In this document: piece after piece, positions 47,402 to 56,510 of the stretch
Numbering within the stretch: position 1 is the first letter of the stretch
Layout: each line of letters begins with the position of its first letter
Source of the DNA: DRTC01 sp964521025
Lineage (GTDB): Bacteria; Cloacimonadota; Cloacimonadia; Cloacimonadales; TCS61
Length of the DNA stretch: 64,000 nucleotides
Assembly: GCA_964521025.1 (NCBI GenBank)
Contig: CAZFPK010000002.1
Location: 78,093-142,092 of the forward strand
Direction of reading: 5' to 3'
Position numbers and translations under genes: made by a program
Notes under the pieces: generated by a model
The model's input: only the letters and a program-made list of their open reading frames with translations
Database searches by the model: none
What the model was told of the DNA's origin: nothing

Positions 47402-47987
47402 AAACGAATCCAAATACCGTGAAAAATACAAATTGATTGTCGGCATCGATGAAGCAGGTCGCGGTCCTTTGGCAGGTCCGGTCGTTGCTGCTGCTGTTAT
47501 TTTGGATAAAAATTCTTTTATCGAGGGGTTGAATGATTCCAAAAAAATCTCCGAAAAAAAACGGGAAAAATTATTTGCTGAAATACTGGAAAAATCTCTC
47601 GATTGGAAGGTCAAAATCGTTCCCCCGCATAAAATCGATGAGATAAATATTTTACAGGCAACACTTTACGGAATGGAAAAAGCAGTAATGGGTTTGAGGA
47701 TCAAACCGGATATTTGTTTGATCGACGGTAATAAAATTCCTGTCGGACTTAAAAGTTTTTCCAAAGCAATCGTCAAAGGAGATGCCAAATATGCTTCCAT
47801 CGCAGCAGCGTCGATTGTAGCAAAAGTTACCCGCGACAGGATCATGAAAGAAATGCATGAAAAATACCCGGTTTATAATTTCAGGAAAAATAAAGGATAT
47901 CCGACCAGGGAGCATATTTCAGCGATTCATCGTTTCGGGATCACTCCAATGCATAGAAAATCGTTCAGACCTGTGAAAGACTTATAA
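47391..47987 (+). CDS. rnhB: Ribonuclease HII
   Basis: 198 residues. RNase HII motifs are GIDEAGRGPLAGPVVAAAV (active-site Asp/Glu), LNDSKKISEKKRE, CLIDGNKIP, IVKGDAKYASIAAASIVAKV and HRFGITPMHRKSF. It cleaves the RNA strand of RNA-DNA hybrids and single ribonucleotides in DNA. The ATG lies within the last codons of the pdxA-methyltransferase gene, so translation is coupled. Length is normal for the family. Confidence 0.95.
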   Translation: MLFKNESKYREKYKLIVGIDEAGRGPLAGPVVAAAVILDKNSFIEGLNDSKKISEKKREKLFAEILEKSLDWKVKIVPPHKIDEINILQATLYGMEKAVMGLRIKPDICLIDGNKIPVGLKSFSKAIVKGDAKYASIAAASIVAKVTRDRIMKEMHEKYPVYNFRKNKGYPTREHISAIHRFGITPMHRKSFRPVKDL

Positions 47988-48085
47988 CTGATTTTGGATA
48001 AAGGACTTTTAAAAAACTCCTCTTTATTCAGAATTGAAACTTAATTTTCCATTATTTAGTGTCTATCCGTAAAGTCGTTTTTTTT

Positions 48086-48163
48086 CGACTTGTAAGCTAG
48101 CGACGAGTTGAAAAAACCATTATAGGCGGTTTCGAGTCGTCGTCACAAGCTCCTTACAACTCG
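48086..48163. repeat. Imperfect inverted repeat element
   Basis: A left arm starting CGACTTGTAAGCTAGCGACG and a right arm ending CTCCTTACAACTCG pair imperfectly over about 33 bases around ATTATAGG. The ends resemble the AACTCGA-containing elements at 33691 and 57988. It lies between convergent genes and could serve as a terminator. Confidence 0.45.
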
Positions 48164-48211
48164 AATCCTTAGTTTACAGATGAACTCTATTTAATCTTTC
48201 AAATCGACAGA

Positions 48212-49021
48212 TCATTCTTCAGACCTGTCCCAATCAGAAATGTAAAAAACAGAAGTTTCATCCAGAGCAATAAAGTTATCAAGGCTGAAATAAACCAATC
48301 CTTCTTCATCTATGGCTTTAAAATCCCATAAACTGGGATCGACAGTATGAAAAAGAGATTCACCCGGTTCGAACAGACCTGTTAATTGATTACTTCCCCA
48401 TTCTTCATATTCACTGGGAGAAATGTAAATTTCCTCGAAAACAATTTCCAAAAGATCATTCCAGATCCGAACACCACCTCCATTGGATACGATTTCGAGT
48501 AAAGCAGTTGCCCCTGCCAGGATTGTAACTGTCCTCACATCTTCGAAAACATGATAACCATCGAGAGGAATATTTATTTCCATCTGTTCTCCCTCTGCCA
48601 GATCCCTGAAAAAGGAGCGGGAATCACCACTGGCGAGGATAATTTCATCTTTGTTTTCGATTTGAAACCAGATTTCCCGGGAAGTAATATTCCTTATTTT
48701 AAGATAACCGTCCTTTTCATCGATCCGGAAAGTTGTTGTTGTATTGCCGGTTACTGATAAATTGACGGAAATAAAATCTAAAGAAGAAAAACGGAATTCT
48801 ACCGGAATGATCTTAATAACATTATCCGGGATAACCCAATTTCTTTCGATTTCTTCATCTGGCTGGAGAATGATCTCACTTTCATTGTCGATGATCAAAT
48901 CAACCTCGAAAGGTGTGATGTTCTCGATTCGTAAATAACCTTTAGTTTCTTCGTTTTTCAGGATCAAATCGCAACCTGAAGATATTATTAAGATGGCGAG
49001 AAATAAGGATATTTTGATCAT
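48212..49021 (-). CDS. Putative lipoprotein with repeated beta-strand units
   Basis: 269 residues from the ATG at 49021, which gives a compact lipoprotein signal (MIKISLFLAILIISSGC, lipobox Cys at 17). A TTG at 49057 would add 12 basic residues, and neither start has a strong ribosome-binding site. The mature part repeats a strand unit of type GYLRIENITPFEVDLIIDNE / GYLKIRNITSREIWFQIENK, each followed by a PDEEIERNW- or SGDSRSFF-type turn. The last ~80 residues (EIYISPSEYEEWGSNQLTGL, EPGESLFHTV) are paralogous to the end of the frameshifted lipoprotein upstream. The function is unknown; it is likely anchored in a membrane facing the periplasm or outside. Confidence 0.7.
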   Translation of the reverse strand: MIKISLFLAILIISSGCDLILKNEETKGYLRIENITPFEVDLIIDNESEIILQPDEEIERNWVIPDNVIKIIPVEFRFSSLDFISVNLSVTGNTTTTFRIDEKDGYLKIRNITSREIWFQIENKDEIILASGDSRSFFRDLAEGEQMEINIPLDGYHVFEDVRTVTILAGATALLEIVSNGGGVRIWNDLLEIVFEEIYISPSEYEEWGSNQLTGLFEPGESLFHTVDPSLWDFKAIDEEGLVYFSLDNFIALDETSVFYISDWDRSEE

Positions 49022-49075
49022 AATACGGATATTTATTTTATTTTTTTTTGATCTCAAAGAAAAAATTCTCAGATT

Positions 49076-49866
49076 TCAACCGCCGATTGGTAATGATAAA
49101 GTAGCATCGATAATAATATTTTCGTTCTCGAACTGGATCGGGTCACCATCGTCGCGAATTATCTTGATATCCCATTCCCCGGGCGCAAGAGTCCAGAATT
49201 CCGATTGTCCCGGTTGGATCACTTCACCAAGATCGTTCTCTCCCCAATCACTGTCTGCAGCCGGAGCAAGATAAACCTGGGTTAGATCAATATCGGGAAA
49301 ATTATTGGAAATCAATAAACCACCGGCATTTGCTTCGATATCAAAATCGAACTCATCTCCGCCGATTATTGTTATATTTTCGGATCGAGAAAAAACATGA
49401 TCTCTTCATAAAGAATGTTTACAAATATTTCTTCATGTTCCAGCATGTCCCATTGAAAATATTCGCTTTCATCGTGTTCGAGGTCATAGATCACACCGAG
49501 ATCTATTTGAAATTGGATATCAGAAGTAGTTTGATTGATGACTTGTAGTAAACCCGGTTCTTGTTTGATCGTATGTATTCTGGTTGAACCGGGTGTAATG
49601 ATCTTATCGATACTGATCACATTGGAATGGTCATTCCAATATTCGATTTCGATCTCTTTGGCTTGATTTGTCGTTAAATCCCAGCTTTGTTCTATTGATT
49701 CGCCGCTTTGCAAGATAATTTGCGGTCCCGATTCGATTTGTACCCAGACGCTGTCAGGAGAATTGTTCACAATCCGTAATTTTCCGGTATCGGACTTATC
49801 TTCGGTGATAACAGTGCAGCTAAATATTACCAGGATTGCGGTTAGCAGTAAAAATAATGCTTTCAT
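49076..49866 (-). pseudogene. Lipoprotein paralogue broken by a one-base frameshift
   Basis: Starts at ATG 49866 (AAAAAAGGAGTGAAT upstream; signal MKALFLLLTAILVIFSC). The frame ends after EEIMFFLDPKI at 49372, but one extra base in the T6 run around 49391 would read on as SRSENITIIGGDEFDFDIEA and then QVYLAPAADSDWGENDLGEV to the stop at 49076. That part aligns with the end of the neighbouring lipoprotein at 48212 (EIYISPSEYEEWGSNQLTGL). The gene is therefore one ~264-residue lipoprotein with a homopolymer contraction. Genuine mutation, phase variation and sequencing error cannot be separated here. Confidence 0.7.
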
Positions 49867-49888
49867 ATTCACTCCTTTTTTTCTGAAA

Positions 49889-49978
49889 TGGCGGAGAGTC
49901 AGGGATTCGAACCCTGGGTGGACAGAAGCCCACAACGATTTTCGAGACCGTCCCGTTCAACCGCTCCGGCAACTCTCC
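49889..49978 (-). tRNA. tRNA-Ser (anticodon CGA)
   Basis: The minus strand folds as a 90-nt class II tRNA: acceptor GGAGAGT/ACTCTCC, anticodon stem ACGGT/ATCGT with loop CTCGAAA (anticodon at 49942-49944, reading UCG), long variable arm GTGG-GCTTCTG-TCCAC, and T arm with GGTTCGAATCC. Discriminator G and the CCA end are encoded. It lies 22 bases upstream of the lipoprotein gene start. Confidence 0.95.
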
Positions 49979-50013
49979 TGGTTTTTAAATATGAAAAATA
50001 AATTATTTATCTG

Positions 50014-50490
50014 CTAATTTTGAATCTTATGTTTCCTCATATTCTGAAAAAAAGTTGAAATCAAACTTGAACACTCTTTTTCCCTGATCCCGGATATAAC
50101 TTCCGGATGATGATTGAAGTTCTTATCGAGAAGAGCATTATAAACAGAACCAACGGCTCCGGCTTTCGCATCATAACAACCGAATACAACTTTCCCGATC
50201 CTCGACCAGATGATCATCCCGGCACACATCAGACACGGTTCAACCGTAACATATAAAGTATAATCGTAAAGAAATTTTTGTCCAGTGGAAATTATTTTTT
50301 CAATGACTTGCCTTTCTGCATGAGCCAGAACATTTTTCAATTGATTGGTGCGATTATGATCTTTTATTATGAGCTTTTCGTTTTTAACTAAAACTGCTCC
50401 GATCGGGATTTCATCTTCTTCAAACGCTCTTTTTGCTTCTGAAAGAGCAATATCCATCCAATATTCGTCTGAAAATTTTTTAACCATCAT
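50014..50490 (-). CDS. tadA: tRNA-specific adenosine-34 deaminase
   Basis: 158 residues. Zinc-deaminase motifs are HAE (AHAERQVIEK) and PCLMCAG (TVEPCLMCAGMIIWSRI), with FGCYDAKAGAVGSVYN typical of TadA. It makes inosine at the wobble base of tRNA-Arg(ACG). It starts ATG-ATG without a clear ribosome-binding site. It lies just upstream of tRNA-Ser in transcription order, with only 35 bases between them. Confidence 0.93.
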   Translation of the reverse strand: MMVKKFSDEYWMDIALSEAKRAFEEDEIPIGAVLVKNEKLIIKDHNRTNQLKNVLAHAERQVIEKIISTGQKFLYDYTLYVTVEPCLMCAGMIIWSRIGKVVFGCYDAKAGAVGSVYNALLDKNFNHHPEVISGIREKECSSLISTFFQNMRKHKIQN

Positions 50491-50531
50491 ATATAAAACT
50501 TGCCAAATTATTGAAATTTGGCAAGTTCAAA

Positions 50532-51464
50532 TTACTTAACCTTCTTCATAAACTTATAATAATCGCTGTCCGTTGTCATAATCAGCGTATTTTTCTTATC
50601 GATAGTTTTCTCATAAGTTTCCAGCGTTTTCAGGAATTCATAAAATTCCGGATCTTTATTATATGCTTTCGCATAAATATTGATCGCATTTGCATCTGCT
50701 CTTCCGATAATTTCCTGGGCTGTTTTATACGCTTCGGATTGGATCTGATCGAGTTCTCGTTTCATTTTACCCAGGATTTCAGCAGCATTTCCCTGTCCTG
50801 CGGAACGATATTTTTCCGCAATTTTCTTACGCTCGGAAATCATCCTTTCATAAACTTTTTGCCGCACTTCATCCACATAATTGATCCTCTTGATCTTGAC
50901 ATCTATCAATTTAATACCATATTCGGCAACCAATGGATTGGATATTGAAAAGATGGAATCTGCGATCGCACTTCTACCCAGATAATCCAGCTGCTCGATT
51001 AATTCTTCGATAGAACTTTCTTCATATTCCTGGGTAAAGGTTAGTTCCCGATCAGAATTTCTGACAATTCCTATTAATGGATTAGCACTGATGATATCGC
51101 GCGTCGTTCCGCTGATAATGTCATCAAGACGGCTGTGTGCTCCGGATTCGGATCTCGTTGTTTCAAAGAATTTCAGGGGATTTACGATCTGCCAGCGGGA
51201 GAATGTATCCAGCCAGATATATCTTTTGTCGGAAGTCGGAATTTGTTTGGGATCACCATCCCATTCCAAAATCCTTTTTTCAAAATAATGGATTTTCTGG
51301 ATGAACGGAACTTTAATATGCAGTCCGGCTTTGGTTATTGCTTCTCCGATCGGTTCTCCGAATTGAGTGATTATTACTTGCTGTCTTTCATCGACAATAT
51401 ATAAAGCATTAAAGAACAGGATAATAACGATGGCAATAATTATGATCTTTCCTCTATGTTTCAT
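50532..51464 (-). CDS. hflC: HflC-like protease modulator (SPFH protein)
   Basis: 310 residues. One N-terminal transmembrane helix (IIIIAIVIILFFNALYI) precedes an SPFH/band-7 domain (VDERQQVIITQFGEPIGEAI, HIKVPFIQKIHYFEKRILEW), then an alanine/glutamate coiled coil (RSAGQGNAAEILGKMKREL) and the HflC end (YNKDPEFYEFLKTLETYEKT). With HflK it forms a membrane cage around FtsH that tunes membrane-protein degradation. Its ATG is one base after the hflK stop, and its AAAGGAGGT site lies inside hflK, so the two are coupled. Confidence 0.93.
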   Translation of the reverse strand: MKHRGKIIIIAIVIILFFNALYIVDERQQVIITQFGEPIGEAITKAGLHIKVPFIQKIHYFEKRILEWDGDPKQIPTSDKRYIWLDTFSRWQIVNPLKFFETTRSESGAHSRLDDIISGTTRDIISANPLIGIVRNSDRELTFTQEYEESSIEELIEQLDYLGRSAIADSIFSISNPLVAEYGIKLIDVKIKRINYVDEVRQKVYERMISERKKIAEKYRSAGQGNAAEILGKMKRELDQIQSEAYKTAQEIIGRADANAINIYAKAYNKDPEFYEFLKTLETYEKTIDKKNTLIMTTDSDYYKFMKKVK

Positions 51465-51465
51465 T

Positions 51466-52443
51466 TTATTTACCTCCTTTATCGAGATTCAGGAGCGGCA
51501 GAATTCCTTTTTGTTTGTCATCTACAATATAGACTTTCTCGACTTGCGGCAGGATCTTCTGCATCGTTTCCAGGTAAAGCCTTCTCCTGGTAACGGTTTT
51601 TGCAGTCCTGTATTGCTGCCAGACTTGCTTGAATTTTTCCGCATCTCCGGTTGCCCGGTTTACTCGATCGATAGCATAACCTTCTGCTTCTTCGATGGTT
51701 CGTTTGGCTTTTCCTCTCGCTTCCGGAATGATCTGGTTATACTTCTGCCAGGCTTCATTGACAATTCGTTCTTTCTCCTGTTTTGCCGAATTCACATCGT
51801 TAAAAGCGGGTTTAACTCTTTCCGGTGGATTGACATTTTGCAGGTTTATGGTTACGATCTCGATTCCTGCTCCATAATCATCGAGTTGTTTTTGCAGCAG
51901 TAATTGGGTCTTATCAGCAATTTCTTTCCTGTTCAAGACAATCACCTCATCGACACTTCTATCACCGACGATTTCCCGCATCCCGGATTCGGAAACATCG
52001 CGGATCGTTTCTTCGATATTCCTGATCCGAAAAAGATATTTGACCGGGTCTTTTATGCGGAATTGGACGATCCACTGTACATCTGCAATATTCAGATCTC
52101 CGGTCAGCATCAAAGATTCGCGGGTATAATCGCGACTCGAATATTTTGTCTGAATACCGGACTTTAAAGTTCTGAAACCAAATTCTTCTTTAATAACTTT
52201 CCTGACCGGAACTTTGGTCAGAACATCGACTCCGAACGGGATCTTGAAATGTAATCCCGGTTCGTTTGTACTGATGTATTTTCCAAATCGTTGGATAACT
52301 CCGACTTCTTCCGGGTTGATCGTGTATAATCCGGTTGCCAGGATGATTATGACAGCCAGAATTACCACAAAATAGATCACCTTCTTTCTTGAGATATTCG
52401 GCATTTTTGGTACTTTTGCCTTGATCTCTTCAAATCCTTCCAT
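51466..52443 (-). CDS. hflK: HflK-like protease modulator (SPFH protein)
   Basis: 325 residues from the ATG at 52443, preceded by GGAGGG; an ATG four codons earlier has no ribosome-binding site. A transmembrane helix (VIYFVVILAVIIILATGLYT), the SPFH domain (INPEEVGVIQRFGKYISTNE, PGLHFKIPF, EVPVRKV-like PVRKVIKEEFGFRT) and the coiled coil with VNPPERVKPAFNDVNSAKQE are typical of HflK. The glycine-rich N-terminal stretch of the E. coli protein is missing, as in many other phyla. It is the first gene of the hflKC pair. Confidence 0.93.
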   Translation of the reverse strand: MEGFEEIKAKVPKMPNISRKKVIYFVVILAVIIILATGLYTINPEEVGVIQRFGKYISTNEPGLHFKIPFGVDVLTKVPVRKVIKEEFGFRTLKSGIQTKYSSRDYTRESLMLTGDLNIADVQWIVQFRIKDPVKYLFRIRNIEETIRDVSESGMREIVGDRSVDEVIVLNRKEIADKTQLLLQKQLDDYGAGIEIVTINLQNVNPPERVKPAFNDVNSAKQEKERIVNEAWQKYNQIIPEARGKAKRTIEEAEGYAIDRVNRATGDAEKFKQVWQQYRTAKTVTRRRLYLETMQKILPQVEKVYIVDDKQKGILPLLNLDKGGK

Positions 52444-52656
52444 ATTTCCCTCCATTTAATAAACTTGAGTTAAGTTGGCTTCAGCCTGCTCGACTTAAGT
52501 TTTTTGATCATTTTTTTGCTCATTTCTTGTTAGCATTACATACTCATACTTTAATTGTATTTTTTCCTCATTTCCGAATAAATTTTAGAAAAAGTATAAG
52601 AATTCCTTTGTTTGTAACCGTTCGCAAGATTTCAAATTTCTACCGGGACGCTGGGG

Positions 52657-53580
52657 TTACGAGAAAAACTCTATCGTTTCTTTGATTCCATCCTGTAAGG
52701 AATATTTTGGTTCCCAACCTAATTCTCTCTTTGCTTTCTCGACATTCAAACAACTTTTTCGTAAATCCCCCGGACGGGCTTCTTTTCTTATCGGATCGAG
52801 ACAATAGTTCATCTGTTTGGAAATTTCCCGGAAAAGTTCTCCGGTCGTAGTTCCTTGGTTTGTGCCGATATTAAATGCTTCACAATCACCTTTTTCCAAA
52901 GCCAGCAAATTCGCTTCCACTACATCTTTGACGAAAACATAATCCCTGATCATTCCATCCGGTTCATCTTTGTATGCGTTCAAATGGCATTGTTTTCCAT
53001 TCCTGATTTTCGTAATAAAAATCGAGACAACTCCGGCTTCTCCGTGCGGAATTTGTCTCGGTCCGAATACATTCGCATATCGCAAAACCGTATAGTTCAA
53101 ACCGAATTGCTGCTGGTAATATTGTAAATACTTTTCTGAAATAAATTTATGGATGGCGTAAGGAGAGAGCGGTTGCGGTTCGTAATCTTCAGAGGTCGGA
53201 TACTCGGTTGCTTCACCGTAAATCGCTCCTCCGGAAGAGATGAAGATCACTTTTTTGGTTTGGAATCTGACGCAATTCTGCAGGATATTCAGAAATCCAA
53301 GTGCATTAACATCACCATCAAAAATCGGTTTTTGTACAGAAACCGGAACACTGATCTGGGCTGCGTGATGATCCACGATATCCGGTTTTTCCAGCAAGAA
53401 GATCTCTTCCAACTTTTTGGAACGAATATCGATCTCATAAAATTTCGCAACCGGATTGATATTCTCGATATTTCCACGGGAAAGATCGTCCGCGACAATG
53501 ACTTCATGTCCGGCTTCGATAAACCGATCGACAACATGAGAACCGATAAATCCTGCTCCACCTGTAACTAAAATCTTCAT
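52657..53580 (-). CDS. NAD-dependent nucleotide-sugar epimerase (GalE/WbpP-like SDR)
   Basis: 307 residues. Extended SDR features are TGGAGFIGSHVVD (NAD-binding GxxGxxG), HHAAQISVPVS, SSGGAIYGE, catalytic YAIHK with its Ser upstream, and RYANVFGPRQ. It should interconvert UDP-sugars such as UDP-glucose/galactose or the N-acetyl forms; the specificity is not readable from sequence. It starts five bases after the NusG-like gene, so the two form an operon. Confidence 0.87.
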   Translation of the reverse strand: MKILVTGGAGFIGSHVVDRFIEAGHEVIVADDLSRGNIENINPVAKFYEIDIRSKKLEEIFLLEKPDIVDHHAAQISVPVSVQKPIFDGDVNALGFLNILQNCVRFQTKKVIFISSGGAIYGEATEYPTSEDYEPQPLSPYAIHKFISEKYLQYYQQQFGLNYTVLRYANVFGPRQIPHGEAGVVSIFITKIRNGKQCHLNAYKDEPDGMIRDYVFVKDVVEANLLALEKGDCEAFNIGTNQGTTTGELFREISKQMNYCLDPIRKEARPGDLRKSCLNVEKAKRELGWEPKYSLQDGIKETIEFFS

Positions 53581-53585
53581 AAATT

Positions 53586-54137
53586 TTACTTTCTGATTAT
53601 TTCAACCTGCTTCGGATCGACAGTTACGGAAACTGCCTGCCGGAGAATATTCACTTTCAGGATAACTTCATTTAAATTGCTGCTGTTGGATACGAATCCT
53701 TCCAAACCTATAAGAGAACCCGAAATGATCCTAACTTTTATCCCCTTCTCCAAAAATCCGTGTTTTTTCAGGTCGATTCCTTGAGTTCTACTGAGATAAA
53801 TTTGTTGGAGATCGTTCAAGAGTTCCTTTTCATCCTGAACTTTCAGGAAATTAACGATATGCCCGGAGATGATCAGTTTCTGTTTTTGTGGGGGAGAATG
53901 TTTGATGAAAATATAACCTGGGAAAAGCGGTTTGGTGAATTTCACTTCCCGGTTTCCGTATTTCCTGACACTGTCTCTTAAAGGAAGATAATAATCGATC
54001 TCATTCCGCTTGGAATATTCTGCTAATTTCTTTTCCCGTTTCGGTTTGGTATAGATCACTTCCCATTTCTGATCATTTTCTCCAGGAAGCAACTCACCGA
54101 ATAGTTCATCTATTTCTATAGGTTTATGGGTTGCCAT
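53586..54137 (-). CDS. NusG-family transcription antitermination factor (RfaH/UpxY/LoaP-like)
   Basis: 183 residues. The NGN domain (WEVIYTKPKREKKLAEYSKR, YYLPL, PLFPGYIFI) is followed by a KOW motif (KGIKVRIISGSLIGLEGFVS). An extra ~22-residue N-terminus (HKPIEIDELFGELLPGENDQ) precedes the NGN. General nusG normally sits next to rplK and secE; here the gene is followed directly by a sugar epimerase. This placement suggests a specialised paralogue that promotes transcription through long polysaccharide operons. Cytoplasmic; binds RNA polymerase. Confidence 0.82.
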   Translation of the reverse strand: MATHKPIEIDELFGELLPGENDQKWEVIYTKPKREKKLAEYSKRNEIDYYLPLRDSVRKYGNREVKFTKPLFPGYIFIKHSPPQKQKLIISGHIVNFLKVQDEKELLNDLQQIYLSRTQGIDLKKHGFLEKGIKVRIISGSLIGLEGFVSNSSNLNEVILKVNILRQAVSVTVDPKQVEIIRK

Positions 54138-54227
54138 ATTTTTTATTGAAAACCTTTACGATGGAAATCAGTCCATCATCAACCATTGCGAAGGTCTCGT
54201 TCCTTGACCATTCACAAGGTTTCATTG

Positions 54228-55060
54228 TTACACATAATCAAATAACTGACAGGATCTTATCTTGAACTGCAATTTTGTTCGATCAGGTGTGCGGCTTTTC
54301 CTTTGCATCGTAATTTTTCCAATGTATAAACTTCCCTTTGGTGAAATGCAAACATTCCCACTTCCAAAAAAATACATCGCGGAATTAATGTTTTTTTTAA
54401 TGTCCAGGTCGTTGAATTGCTTTCTTTATTAAATCGCGTAACTAACAACCAGTCAGCCGCTAATCCTCCTCTTCCCCTGATGATATCGTTTACTATTCCG
54501 ATGCGGTTTTTTTCAAAGAATTTAATGATCTTGGCTTGGATTATTTCAGGCATTTCGTTTATGAAAAGTCGTCTTTGATCTCTGAATTTGTTGATTCCGG
54601 TCTCCATCATATAATTTTTGGGATCATATTCCCCTGTAAAAAGTTTCAACCAGAATGAAATATCCTCATCATTTCCACATATTTTGATAGCTCGTTATGG
54701 TTCTTTTATCAATTTGGTTATAATCCGCATCTTTATCTGCTTTTTTCAAGGACAAATTTTCTATTTCTGTATCTTCCCAATTTTGATGATTATACTAATC
54801 TGAGCATCGGCTTTTTTGAATCTGACAAAATCTTCATATTCTTTCTCATTAATTTCAAACTTAAACAAATCACTTTTCTTTATTCTTGATGGTATTTGAA
54901 TTGCTTTCACAGAATTTAATTTTTGTGCTTCATAACTCATAATTCGAAGCCAATCTTGTGCTTCCTTATCTTTTCTCCGGTTATTAAACTTTTGACAAAC
55001 TTCTTTTTCGTTCGCAAATCCACCTTTTGCTGTCTTTGATCCAAGTTCTGCATTATTCAA
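54228..55060 (-). pseudogene. Decayed type II restriction endonuclease gene (at least three frameshifts)
   Basis: Begins near TTG 55060 with NNAELGSKTAKGGFANEKEV and reads VKAIQIPSRIKKSDLFKF, then stops after KIGKIQK. In another frame it continues IENLSLKKADKDADYNQIDK and SYQNMWK (a Glu/Lys pair that fits a PD-(D/E)XK nuclease core). It stops again, resumes at about 54655 with LKLFTGEYDPKNYMMETGIN and DIIRGRGGLAADWLLVTRFN, and shifts once more after TTWTLKK. The correct frame there is NINSAMYFFGSGNVCISPKG, KITMQRKSRTPDRTKLQFKI, with TAA at 54228-54230. All pieces together give a coherent ~277-codon enzyme. No DNA methyltransferase partner is in the window. The exact endonuclease family is not named with certainty. 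Confidence 0.7.
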
Positions 55061-55107
55061 TTTTTTACCATTTTTAGATTAATTCCCGGTATCGAAAAAT
55101 TCCGGTT

Positions 55108-56406
55108 TTACAATCTCACAATTTTATCCGATTCGATATTCTTACAGGCATTTCTCGTGTCGAGAACAAGTTTTGCCCGGTTCACGATATCTTCGTAATT
55201 ATAATCAGAATGATCAGTCGCAATGATCACGCCGTCATACTTATCGATATTATCCAGGCTTACTGATTCATATTCCTTTTCATTCAGTTCATTATGAAAA
55301 GCCGGAACATGCGGATCGTTGTAAGCAAATTTCGTTTCATGTTTTTCCAATTCCACGATCAAACCCTGAATGGGAGATTCGCGCATATCTTCGATATCTT
55401 TTTTATACGCTGCTCCTAAAATCAATATATTTGCCCTGGAAAGAGCGATCCCTTTTTTATTTAGAAGTTTGGAAAGTTTGTTGATAACAAATTCCGGCAT
55501 GTGGTTATTGATCTCTCCGGCAAGTTCGATCAAACGCGTGTGATAGCCGTATTCTCGAGCTTTCCAGGTGAGATAAAAAGGATCGAGCGGAATGCAGTGT
55601 CCCCCGATTCCAGGTCCGGGATAAAACGCCATAAATCCGTAAGGTTTGGTCTTCGCTGCTTCGATAACTTCCCAGACATCGAGTCCCATTCGGTTGCAGA
55701 GGATCGTCATTTCATTTGCCAGAGCAATGTTGATGTTACGGAAGGTGTTCTCATAGATCTTCTCCATTTCCGCAACTGCCGGTGAAGAAACAAGATGGAT
55801 GGGAGCATCGAGAATTGCTTCATAAAAAACTCTGGAGACTTTATTACAATTTTCCGTAACTCCTCCGACAACTTTAGGTGTGTTCCTCGTTTTGAAATCC
55901 TTATTTCCAGGATCGACTCTTTCGGGTGAGAATGCGATATAAAAATCTTGTCCGAGAGTGAATCCTTTTTCTTCAAAAGCAGGAACTAAAATTTCTTCGG
56001 TTGTGCCGGGGTATGTTGTACTTTCCAAAATTACGAGCGTATCTTCCGTAACATTTTCCCCCAGCGAGTTTACCGACGCACGCACATAACTCGAATCCGG
56101 CTGCTGATATTTATCGAGCGGAGTCGGAACTGCGATCATAATTACATCGGTATTTTTCGCTTCCCCATAATCGAAGGTTGCTCGTAATTTTCCTTCCTGC
56201 ACAAACTGTTTTAATTCGTCATCGTCCACATCGCCGATGTAATTTTCTCCGTTATTAACATGCGTAACTGCATATTCGCTGACATCGATCCCGATAACTT
56301 TAAATCCTTTTCTGGCAACAGCTACTGCCATCGGAAGTCCGACATAACCGAGTCCGACGATTCCAATGACTGCTTCTTTGTTTTTGATCTTTTCGATTAA
56401 GGTCAT
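55108..56406 (-). CDS. Nucleotide-sugar dehydrogenase (UDP-N-acetylglucosamine/-mannosamine 6-dehydrogenase type)
   Basis: 432 residues from the ATG at 56406 (TTGGAGTAAT upstream); a longer frame to 56457 has no support. The UDP-Glc/GDP-Man dehydrogenase family is shown by GIVGLGYVGLPMAVAVARKG (NAD site), VPTPLDKYQQPDSSYV, LESTTYPGTTEE, FSPERVDPG, catalytic Cys in GPGIGGHCIPLDPFYL, and the C-terminal AAYKKDIEDMRESP. It oxidises a UDP-sugar twice to the uronate for cell-surface polysaccharide. It resembles WbpA/TviB types more than UDP-glucose dehydrogenase. Together with the epimerase and the NusG paralogue it marks a small polysaccharide module. Confidence 0.88.
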   Translation of the reverse strand: MTLIEKIKNKEAVIGIVGLGYVGLPMAVAVARKGFKVIGIDVSEYAVTHVNNGENYIGDVDDDELKQFVQEGKLRATFDYGEAKNTDVIMIAVPTPLDKYQQPDSSYVRASVNSLGENVTEDTLVILESTTYPGTTEEILVPAFEEKGFTLGQDFYIAFSPERVDPGNKDFKTRNTPKVVGGVTENCNKVSRVFYEAILDAPIHLVSSPAVAEMEKIYENTFRNINIALANEMTILCNRMGLDVWEVIEAAKTKPYGFMAFYPGPGIGGHCIPLDPFYLTWKAREYGYHTRLIELAGEINNHMPEFVINKLSKLLNKKGIALSRANILILGAAYKKDIEDMRESPIQGLIVELEKHETKFAYNDPHVPAFHNELNEKEYESVSLDNIDKYDGVIIATDHSDYNYEDIVNRAKLVLDTRNACKNIESDKIVRL

Positions 56407-56510
56407 TAATATTACTCCAATGAATAATTTTTTTCCACCGAAAACACCGAATTTCACCGAAATATGTATAATGTTAATTTCGGTGTTATTCTGTGTTTTT
56501 CAGTGTTTAA

